A stretch of DNA of 63,078 nt from Bacteroidota bacterium. Its GTDB lineage: Bacteria > Bacteroidota > Bacteroidia > Cytophagales > UBA9547. Under the pieces are notes generated by a model. It was not told the DNA's origin. It saw nothing but the letters and a program-made list of their open reading frames with translations, and ran no database searches. This document shows, piece by piece, positions 34,722 through 41,274 of this stretch. Position 1 is the stretch's first letter, and every line of letters begins with the position of its first letter. The position numbers and the translations under genes were made by a program. Location of the stretch: contig RDZG01000055.1 in the NCBI GenBank assembly GCA_004293915.1, positions 1 through 63,078 on the forward strand. Direction: 5' to 3'.

Positions 34722-35041
34722 TTTTCGAATTGGATATTCATGTGCGAAGCATCATAAACAGGTTTGCCATTTTTGATTACAATTACCTGTGGCGATTGAT
34801 GTTCGACATGAAAAGTTTCGGCTATGGCATTTGAAATTGCTCTATAGTTGAGCAAATCCAAATAATAAACCGAAGTGTTAGGTGCTTTTGAGTCGTCCCA
34901 TTGGCGTTCGAGTCTTGCTTTTGCAGCATCGCTAATCGAACAACGGGTGCTATGTTTAAAAATTGCTATTGGATGAAACGAAGATTCTTCAACCAAATCT
35001 TGAAATTGTTCTATCGAAGTTAAATTTTTCCAGTGTATCAT
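34703..35041 (-). CDS. ytxJ: YtxJ-like monothiol redox protein
   Basis: The 112-residue protein has a thioredoxin-like fold of the YtxJ (DUF2847) family, proposed to act as a monothiol bacilliredoxin in bacillithiol-using bacteria. C34 lies in the loop FKHSTRCSISDAAK, where the second cysteine of a thioredoxin motif is replaced by serine. The cis-proline segment SPQVIVIKNGKPVYDAS is present. Many Bacteroidota make bacillithiol; no bsh gene is in this window, so use of that thiol is inferred. The gene follows a response-regulator gene by two bases on the same strand. Confidence 0.85.
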   Translation of the reverse strand: MIHWKNLTSIEQFQDLVEESSFHPIAIFKHSTRCSISDAAKARLERQWDDSKAPNTSVYYLDLLNYRAISNAIAETFHVEHQSPQVIVIKNGKPVYDASHMNIQFENIKSKI

Positions 35042-35043
35042 TT

Positions 35044-35451
35044 TTAAGATTGCATAGTTTCTATTTTTTTCAAAGCATCAGGCGAAAGTGGTTTTACCAC
35101 ATAATTTATAACGTAAGGATTATCCACAATTCTATCAATATCTCGTTTATTATCCGAACTTGATAAGATAACAATTTTTGATTTTGATTTGATTTCACTA
35201 CTCATTTTTTCAAATTCAAACAAAAACACAAAACCATCTACAAAAGGCATATTAATATCCAAGAAAATAATATCCGGAATATTTTCTTCTTCAGAAATGC
35301 TGTTTTGAAGATATTCTAAGGCACTTGTACCCGAATCCATAGAAATTACTCTGTCGGCAAAACCCGACATTTCTATTATTTTCTCACTAATAAAGTTGTC
35401 TGTTTCGTTATCATCAACCAACATTACCAAACCTATCTTACTGTCTACCAT
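35044..35451 (-). CDS. Single-domain response regulator
   Basis: This 135-residue protein is a CheY-like receiver with no output domain. The acidic pocket is D13-D14 (MLVDDNETD), the phosphate acceptor is D65 (IIFLDINMPFVDGF), the switch serine is in VILSSS and K120 is in VVKPLSPDA. Receivers of this IMFLDINMP-type in Bacteroidota usually take phosphate from hybrid histidine kinases; no kinase gene is nearby. It is two bases upstream of the YtxJ-like gene and probably co-transcribed. Confidence 0.92.
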   Translation of the reverse strand: MVDSKIGLVMLVDDNETDNFISEKIIEMSGFADRVISMDSGTSALEYLQNSISEEENIPDIIFLDINMPFVDGFVFLFEFEKMSSEIKSKSKIVILSSSDNKRDIDRIVDNPYVINYVVKPLSPDALKKIETMQS

Positions 35452-35607
35452 GGCTAAATCATAAATTATGTATCTAACTAAACTATTTTTTTTTAAATGT
35501 TCAAATATTCATTAAAATAACTTTTTTTTGCACAGGTAAGTTTTAAACTAAAGAATGTATTTTTAGTACGTTTTTTTGTTGCATATTTACTCGGTTTCAA
35601 TAAACGG

Positions 35608-36492
35608 ATGGAAAAAATAAAAAATAAGTGGAAAGAATTTTTACAGTATGCAAATGAAATAACTGAAAACCAGCTATTGACAACGGCTATTGTGCTTGTT
35701 TTTGTGATATTAATTGTTGGGTTTATTAGTTTGCCTCATTATAAAGCAAATGATAATTATTTTTATGTAAATCTATTATCTGAGGCTCATGGAATGATTT
35801 TTGATATTATCGTAATTGGTATGTTGCTGGTTTGGCTAAATAAAATTGGCGAAAAACGAATCAGAATCAAGCGACATCAAGAAGAAATCGATGATTTTAG
35901 GCATTGGCTAAACGAAGAAGCAAGTTTTAGAATTGCTGGTGATATTAAACGTTTGAACAAAGACAAAGTATTTAATTTAGAGCTATATAATTGTAACTTA
36001 AAAAATGTTAATCTCAATAATGTTGTACTTACAGGTTCGAACATGAACAACATTGTGCTTGAGGAATCGAATATGCAAAATGCGGTTTTGAAAAACATAA
36101 GAGCAAATCAAGCAAATTTCCAAAATGTAAAACTACAAAAAGCCATATTAACAGGTGCTCAGTTGAGTGGTGCAAATATGAAATTTACCACGCTTATAAA
36201 AGCAGTAATAACAGATGCCAATTTGATAAAAACAAAATTCAATGGTGCGGTGATGATTGATTGCAATTTGAGTGGAAGCATGGTTGCTGGAGCAGATTTT
36301 ACCGATGCCAATTTGTTTAAAGCAGATTTGTCAAACTGCAAAGGACTAACTGCTGAGCAATTATCAAAATGCAGAAATATTCATCAGGCAAAATTCGATC
36401 CAATAATAGAAGAAAAACTAAAAGAAATTGCCCCACATTTATACACAGAAGAGGCTCAAATGTTTTCTATCACTCCCAACACTCCTAAATAA
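35608..36492 (+). CDS. Membrane pentapeptide-repeat protein
   Basis: The 294-residue protein has two membrane segments (about residues 25-45 and 65-82), a short basic linker with a coiled coil, and then a pentapeptide-repeat region from about 125 to 255. Repeats of the A(D/N)LXX kind are visible: NVNLNNVVLTGSNMNN, NAVLKN, GAQLSGANMK and GADFTDANLFKADLSN. This part folds as a right-handed quadrilateral beta helix. The role of membrane-tethered forms is unknown. The gene is 12 bases upstream of the FtsL-like gene, which suggests a common transcript. Confidence 0.85.
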   Translation: MEKIKNKWKEFLQYANEITENQLLTTAIVLVFVILIVGFISLPHYKANDNYFYVNLLSEAHGMIFDIIVIGMLLVWLNKIGEKRIRIKRHQEEIDDFRHWLNEEASFRIAGDIKRLNKDKVFNLELYNCNLKNVNLNNVVLTGSNMNNIVLEESNMQNAVLKNIRANQANFQNVKLQKAILTGAQLSGANMKFTTLIKAVITDANLIKTKFNGAVMIDCNLSGSMVAGADFTDANLFKADLSNCKGLTAEQLSKCRNIHQAKFDPIIEEKLKEIAPHLYTEEAQMFSITPNTPK

Positions 36493-36504
36493 AAGTTTTT
36501 TGTA

Positions 36505-36891
36505 ATGGCAAATCAACTTAAAGACCCTAAAAATACGAGCCAAAAAGAAACGCCAAAAACAGATGGAAAAGGTATTTTTTCGATGATTTCTACCACTTTT
36601 AGGCTTGATGGCGTGTTTGATAATGGCGTACCAATTCAATATATGCCAAAAATTATTTGGGTTGTGGTTTTAATTATTTTATACATTGCAAATGCACATT
36701 ACACCGAAAAAACAGTCCGTAAAATTGATGCACTAAAATTTGAAGTAGAAGAACTTCGCACCGAATTTACTACCTTAAAAGCAAGTTATATGTTTGAAAG
36801 TAAGCAATCTGAAGTAGCAAAAAAAATGGCTACTTATGGCTTGGTCGAAAGCAAAAACCCACCACTCAAAGTGGATGGCGATGTGGAGTGA
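36505..36891 (+). CDS. ftsL: FtsL-like cell-division protein
   Basis: The 128-residue protein looks like the Bacteroidota form of FtsL, a bitopic divisome protein. It has a cytoplasmic part of about 50 residues, one membrane segment (IIWVVVLIILYIANAHY, about 49-66), and a periplasmic coiled coil (TVRKIDALKFEVEELRTEFTTLKASYM). The YIANAHYTEKTVRKI and KQSEVAKK segments are typical of these proteins. In most bacteria ftsL lies between mraW and ftsI in the dcw cluster; here neither is near. It could be a paralogue. Identification rests on pattern only. Confidence 0.7.
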   Translation: MANQLKDPKNTSQKETPKTDGKGIFSMISTTFRLDGVFDNGVPIQYMPKIIWVVVLIILYIANAHYTEKTVRKIDALKFEVEELRTEFTTLKASYMFESKQSEVAKKMATYGLVESKNPPLKVDGDVE

Positions 36892-36955
36892 TGTTTAAAA
36901 ACTTTACTAGAATTATAAAAAAACATTATTCCATTTTTTAAACAGCAATAAATCA

Positions 36956-37567
36956 CTATTTCTCAATTTTCACTTTATTTATGTGTTTATGTCGCAAAGC
37001 GTAAACTGATTTGTATTTTTTAATATTACTCAAAAAGGTTTCGATTTCTGATTTTATATCGATTTCGACTAAATAAAACAAAGGTTGTTCCACAAATGGA
37101 ATTGTTTTTAGCGCAGGAATTATTTTTGCATCCCAAACCGAATAATAATTATCGAAATCTTCGGGTTGAATGCTTTTTCGGCAATTGTGAGCACCACAAT
37201 AGCAAATCATGTCTTCTTCGAGATTAAATATGCCATATTCGTCTGTAAGCTGTTCGCCAATTTGAATATCACGAATCGCAATTTCAAAACCATAGCCCGT
37301 ACTCATGGTATTTGCATCGCACGAATGGTTTACATATTTGCCCATATCCCAACTCATTATCATATATCCACGTTCGTCTTTATACGAATATTTTTCAATT
37401 GCATCCAAAAGTGGTTTATCAAACGAAGCCATTTGTGTTGGCGAAACTTCCAATTCGAGAGGGTCTTTTACATAAGTAATTGTGCCTTTAGGAATAAATG
37501 CTGTTGCATATAAGCCATATCCTACTACATCGTTTATATGAACAAGCTTGGTATTGGGATGAATCAT
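36956..37567 (-). CDS. SET-domain protein
   Basis: This 203-residue protein contains a SET domain, the fold of lysine methyltransferases. The diagnostic segments are GYGLYATAFIPKGT near the start, the SAM/substrate motif YVNHSCDANT near residue 80 and EQLTDEYG near 110. A post-SET-like cysteine cluster follows (CYCGAHNC). In bacteria these proteins are uncommon and their targets mostly unknown; methylation of a ribosomal or histone-like protein is a possibility only. The gene is alone, convergent with the FtsL-like gene. Confidence 0.88.
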   Translation of the reverse strand: MIHPNTKLVHINDVVGYGLYATAFIPKGTITYVKDPLELEVSPTQMASFDKPLLDAIEKYSYKDERGYMIMSWDMGKYVNHSCDANTMSTGYGFEIAIRDIQIGEQLTDEYGIFNLEEDMICYCGAHNCRKSIQPEDFDNYYSVWDAKIIPALKTIPFVEQPLFYLVEIDIKSEIETFLSNIKKYKSVYALRHKHINKVKIEK

Positions 37568-37798
37568 GTTTGATAAAAAAGCTGGAATATTTAATTTATA
37601 GTTGAAATTTTATTTCTATTACGAAATATAAAAATAAAGTTAAATCAAAAATCAAATTATTGCATATATTTTAAAAAAAGTTTTTAAACTTTAATCTCAT
37701 TATAATCTATCAAAATATAAAAAACATAATTATTTTGAATAATAGAACACAATTTGAGGTTTAAATCTAACTTTGTACCGATTAAAAATTGTTTAAAA

Positions 37799-38329
37799 AT
37801 GTATTTATACATCAAAGCCATTCATATTATTTTTATTGTAACGTGGTTTGCTGCATTATTTTATATGCCTCGCCTGTTTGTTTATTTCGAAGAAGCAAAA
37901 CTGCTATCTGAATCAGAAAAAAATATTTTGCAAAAGCAATATCTTTTGATGCAAAAAAGACTTTGGTATGGCATTGCTTGGCCCTCGTTTGTAATTACAA
38001 TGGTTTTGGGATTTACATTATTATATATGTATCAATCCGTTCCTCTTTGGATGGTTTGGAAACTCTTTTTTGTTTTCTTGTTAGTGTTGTTTCATATTTC
38101 TTGCCAATATATTTTTAATCAACAAAGCAACTATACATCAAACTACACCTCAAACCAAATGCGAATTTGGAACGAAGTTGCAACCATTTTTTTGGTTGCT
38201 ATCGTGTTTTTAGTTGTTTTAAAAGATACAATGAGCCTGTTTTATGGACTTTTGGGATTAGGTATTTTTATTTTTATATTGATGTCGGGTATTAAAATTT
38301 ATAAAATCATACGACAAAAACAGCAATGA
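37799..38329 (+). CDS. HemJ/CopD-like membrane protein
   Basis: The product (176 residues from ATG 37799) has four or five membrane segments. It opens with YIKAIHIIFIVTWFAALFYMPRLFVYF, the hallmark of HemJ-type protoporphyrinogen IX oxidase, including the histidine in the first helix and the MPRLFVY motif; LWYGIAWPSFVITMVLGF follows. HemJ oxidises protoporphyrinogen in heme synthesis. The family overlaps with CopD-like proteins, so the assignment is probable and not certain. A TAACTTTG -7 box is at 37768-37775. The longer frame from 37754 is not supported, since that -7 box lies inside it. Confidence 0.75.
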   Translation: MYLYIKAIHIIFIVTWFAALFYMPRLFVYFEEAKLLSESEKNILQKQYLLMQKRLWYGIAWPSFVITMVLGFTLLYMYQSVPLWMVWKLFFVFLLVLFHISCQYIFNQQSNYTSNYTSNQMRIWNEVATIFLVAIVFLVVLKDTMSLFYGLLGLGIFIFILMSGIKIYKIIRQKQQ

Positions 38330-38359
38330 TTTTTACAAACTATTCTTAAACCAAATACA

Positions 38360-39568
38360 TTGAAATTTACACACAGAAACATTGCCGAAGCCATAGTAGA
38401 ATCGCTCGAATTGATTTTTTTAGAGCATAAATATGCGGATAGAGTAGTCGAAAAAACACTTAAATCAAACAGCAAATGGGGGAGTAAAGACAGGCGAATG
38501 ATTGCCGAAAACACATATAACATCGTACGTTGGTGGCGGTTATTACATTTTTATGCCGATACCGATTTTGAAAATCCAACAAGCGAATCGATATGGAAAG
38601 TTTTTGGTATTTGGCTCACTATGAGCGAAATAGAACTTCCAGATTGGGTAGAATTTGCAACCGTTGCCCGTGTTGATTTTGCAAAAAAAGAAGCCGAAGC
38701 ACAATTACAACCCAAAGTTTTGCATTCGTTTCCAGATTGGATAAACTCCATTGGCGAAAAAGAATTGGCAAAAACTTGGACAGCCGAAATGAATGCTTTA
38801 AACCAACCAGCATCGGTGGTTTTGCGAACAAATACATTGAAATTATCGAAAGAAAAACTCAAAAAAATACTTTCAGAATCACAAATCGAAACCGAAGATA
38901 TTGCCATTGCTCCACAAGCTTTGTTGCTCACAAAAAGACAAAATTTGGCTCAACATCCACTTTACGTAAATGGAAGTTTTGAAATACAAGACACCTCTTC
39001 GCAGCTTGTTTCGCAGTTTTTAGATCCCAAACCAAACGAAATTGTGATTGATGCTTGTGCGGGTGCTGGCGGAAAATCATTGCATTTGGCTGCTCTGATG
39101 GAAAACAAAGGCACTTTGGTAAGTATGGACATAGAAGCTCATAAACTTACCGAATTGAGCAAAAGAGCCAAACGTGGTGGAGTTAAAATTATCAACACCA
39201 GTGTAATAAAAGATGCCTATTCGTTGCAAAAATTATATAATTCTGCCGATAAAGTTTTGCTCGATGTGCCATGCACAGGTTTGGGAGTGATTCGCAGAAA
39301 TCCAGATGCTAAGTGGAAACTTACGCCAACATTTTTAGCAGAAATAATCCAAAAACAGCAACAGATTTTGAAAGAATATACGCTTATGGCAAAAGTTGGA
39401 GGTACAATCGTTTATGCAACGTGTAGTATTTTGCCATCCGAAAACGAAAATCAAATCAAATTATTTTTGGATAAAAATTCGGATTTTGAATTTGTAGAAC
39501 AAAAAACTATAAGTGCAACATCAGGTCAAGATGGTTTTTTTATGGCAAAACTAAAGCGAGTGAAATAA
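38360..39568 (+). CDS. RsmB/NSUN-type RNA 5-methylcytosine methyltransferase
   Basis: The 402-residue enzyme has an N-terminal NusB-like helical domain (about 1-130) and a C-terminal SAM-dependent methyltransferase. The SAM motif is VIDACAGAGGKSLHLAALM near 230, and the two catalytic cysteines are in LDVPCTGLGVIRRNPD and YATCSILPSENE, as in RsmB and RsmF. It should methylate a cytosine in rRNA or tRNA; the exact base is not clear. Translation starts at TTG 38360; no ATG precedes the conserved HRNIAEAIVESL region. It lies 30 bases after the HemJ-like gene. Confidence 0.9.
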   Translation: MKFTHRNIAEAIVESLELIFLEHKYADRVVEKTLKSNSKWGSKDRRMIAENTYNIVRWWRLLHFYADTDFENPTSESIWKVFGIWLTMSEIELPDWVEFATVARVDFAKKEAEAQLQPKVLHSFPDWINSIGEKELAKTWTAEMNALNQPASVVLRTNTLKLSKEKLKKILSESQIETEDIAIAPQALLLTKRQNLAQHPLYVNGSFEIQDTSSQLVSQFLDPKPNEIVIDACAGAGGKSLHLAALMENKGTLVSMDIEAHKLTELSKRAKRGGVKIINTSVIKDAYSLQKLYNSADKVLLDVPCTGLGVIRRNPDAKWKLTPTFLAEIIQKQQQILKEYTLMAKVGGTIVYATCSILPSENENQIKLFLDKNSDFEFVEQKTISATSGQDGFFMAKLKRVK

Positions 39569-39614
39569 TTTATCGGATTTTTAATGCATTTGAATTTCAA
39601 AAATACTAACAAAA

Positions 39615-39646
39615 GTTTCGTTATAACGAAACAATGTTTATCTTTG
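39615..39646 (+). promoter_or_regulatory. Promoter and palindromic operator of RelE/XRE module 2
   Basis: GTTTCGTTATAACGAAAC (39615-39632) is a perfect 18-bp palindrome. It is followed six bases later by TATCTTTG (39639-39646), a consensus -7 box. The palindrome covers the -33 position (TTTC at 39616-39619, 19 bases from the -7 box), so a bound repressor would block RNA polymerase. The XRE antitoxin of the module is the obvious candidate. Confidence 0.7.
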
Positions 39647-39668
39647 ACAATAGAATAATTCTTGAAAA

Positions 39669-40025
39669 TTGTACAAACATTTTGAAATTCTGTTTTTAGA
39701 AGAAGCATTTGAGTTTTTAAATAGTTTAGATCGAAAGCATTACGAAAAAATACTTTATAATATTCGTAAGTCTCAGGTTGAAAACGATCCTGAGCTTTTC
39801 AAAAAACTCACTGACGACATTTGGGAATTTAGAACATTATATCAAGGACTTCAATATAGATTTCTTGCCTTTTGGGACAAGACTTCTACAATTGACACAT
39901 TGGTTGTTTCGACTCATGGATTTATTAAAAAAAGAAGCAAAGTTCCTGAAAACGAAATTCAAAAAGCACAAAATTATAGAACAAAATATTTAGCAGACAA
40001 AAAAGTTAAAAGTAAGAAAAAATGA
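39669..40025 (+). CDS. RelE/ParE-family toxin, HigB-like (module 2)
   Basis: This 118-residue toxin is a paralogue of the one at 9560-9901; shared blocks are LFKKLTDDIWEFRT, RFLAFWDK, STHGFIKK and KVPENEI. It is expected to be a ribosome-dependent mRNA nuclease of the HigB type. Translation begins at TTG 39669, as no ATG or GTG is in frame upstream of the conserved part; a rare start codon would keep toxin level low. The toxin stop overlaps the antitoxin start by four bases (ATGA). Confidence 0.85.
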   Translation: MYKHFEILFLEEAFEFLNSLDRKHYEKILYNIRKSQVENDPELFKKLTDDIWEFRTLYQGLQYRFLAFWDKTSTIDTLVVSTHGFIKKRSKVPENEIQKAQNYRTKYLADKKVKSKKK

Positions 40026-40333
40026 AAGTATACACATTAGACCAAGTACAAGACAAATTAATAGGCAAGACTGGAACTCCAGAACGTGATATATTTGAGT
40101 ATGAACTTCAAATGGATTTGATTGGTAAAGCTATCAAACAAACACGAAAAGACCGAAATTTGACACAAGAAGCTTTAGGGAAGCTAATAGGTGTGCAAAA
40201 AGCACAAATTTCAAAACTTGAAAACAATGCAAGCAATGTAACAATTGACACTTTGATAAGAGTATTTGGGGCATTAAAAGCTAAAATAAAACTTCACATA
40301 GAACTACCAAATCTACAGATGAGTCTTGGATGA
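40022..40333 (+). CDS. XRE-family antitoxin (module 2)
   Basis: The 103-residue protein has the same two parts as the module 1 antitoxin: an N-terminal segment (DKLIGKTGTPERDIFEYELQ) and an XRE helix-turn-helix (TRKDRNLTQEALGKLIGVQKAQISKLE). The recognition helix differs at only few places between modules (QISKLE shared), so cross-regulation between the two modules is conceivable. The palindrome in the promoter is the likely operator. The toxin and antitoxin frames overlap by four bases. Confidence 0.88.
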   Translation: MKVYTLDQVQDKLIGKTGTPERDIFEYELQMDLIGKAIKQTRKDRNLTQEALGKLIGVQKAQISKLENNASNVTIDTLIRVFGALKAKIKLHIELPNLQMSLG

Positions 40334-40482
40334 AGAATAGCTAATTTTAAGTATTTAGTGAATATTTTTAGTTTATAGCAATTTCAATCTTCAAAACAAT
40401 CTTTGGTATATATTTTGATTATTAATTTTTTACATTTTCAACTTATTTTCTCAATATTAAAAAGTTGCTTAGTCATTAATTT

Positions 40483-40512
40483 TGAAAATCGTGTGTTTAG
40501 CTTCATCTTTGC
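40483..40512 (+). promoter_or_regulatory. Promoter of uppS-bamA
   Basis: TTG (40483-40485) and CATCTTTG (40505-40512) are 19 bases apart; the -7 box has one mismatch (C for T at its first base). Transcription would start about ten bases before the uppS ATG. Confidence 0.5.
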
Positions 40513-40527
40513 ACACTGATTAATAAA

Positions 40528-41274
40528 ATGAGTTCGCTAAACCAAATAAATCATTCGCTTTTGCCTCAACACGTAGCCATAATTATGGATGGTAACGGAC
40601 GATGGGCTAAAAAAAAAGGTGCAATGCGAATTTTTGGGCATAATAATGCTGTGCAAGCCATTCGTGATGTGTCGGAAGCTGCGGCTGAATTGCAAATAAA
40701 ATACATCACGCTGTATGCTTTTTCGACCGAAAACTGGAATAGACCAAAAGAAGAAGTAAATGCCTTGATGACTTTGCTCATCAAAACCATAGGGAGCGAA
40801 ACCAAAACATTAAGCAAAAACAACATCAAACTCAATACCATTGGCAATACAACTGATTTGCCCAAAGATTGCCAAATAGAATTATATAATGCCATTGAAA
40901 GTACAAAACACAATACGGGGCTTACACTTACGTTAGCACTTAGTTATAGTGGCAGATGGGAAATTGTGGAAGCTGCCCGACATGTGGCTAAACTGGTAAA
41001 AAACAATGAATTAAATATCGAAGATATTACAGAAAACGAATTTTCAAAGTATCTTTGCACGTATCCAATGCCCGACCCAGAGTTGATGATTCGTACCAGC
41101 GGTGAGTTGCGAATTAGCAATTATTTGCTTTGGCAGTTGGCATACACAGAATTGTATATTACGGACATTTTATGGCCCGATTTTAATAAAGAAAATTTCT
41201 ACGAAGCAATTGTAGATTTTCAAAAACGAGAACGAAGATTTGGAAAAACTAGCGAGCAGATTACTAAACAATAA
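40528..41274 (+). CDS. uppS: Undecaprenyl diphosphate synthase
   Basis: UppS extends farnesyl diphosphate with isopentenyl units to make the lipid carrier for peptidoglycan and other polymers. The 248-residue protein has the catalytic loop IIMDGNGRWAKKKG near residues 18-31, YAFSTENWNRP near 72, and the C-terminal MPDPELMIRTSGELRISNYLLWQLAYTEL region. It overlaps the bamA start by 35 bases, an arrangement that is common in Bacteroidota (uppS-bamA). Confidence 0.97.
   Translation: MSSLNQINHSLLPQHVAIIMDGNGRWAKKKGAMRIFGHNNAVQAIRDVSEAAAELQIKYITLYAFSTENWNRPKEEVNALMTLLIKTIGSETKTLSKNNIKLNTIGNTTDLPKDCQIELYNAIESTKHNTGLTLTLALSYSGRWEIVEAARHVAKLVKNNELNIEDITENEFSKYLCTYPMPDPELMIRTSGELRISNYLLWQLAYTELYITDILWPDFNKENFYEAIVDFQKRERRFGKTSEQITKQ

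Noticed and set aside
36892-36944. Inverted repeat TGTTTAAAAA/TTTTTAAACA between the FtsL-like and SET genes
   Set aside because: All A/T except for two pairs and with a 33-base loop, so not convincing as a terminator.
37754-37798. N-terminal extension of the HemJ-like protein
   Set aside because: The extension includes the -7 promoter box and has no hydrophobic start; the ATG at 37799 gives the family N-terminus.
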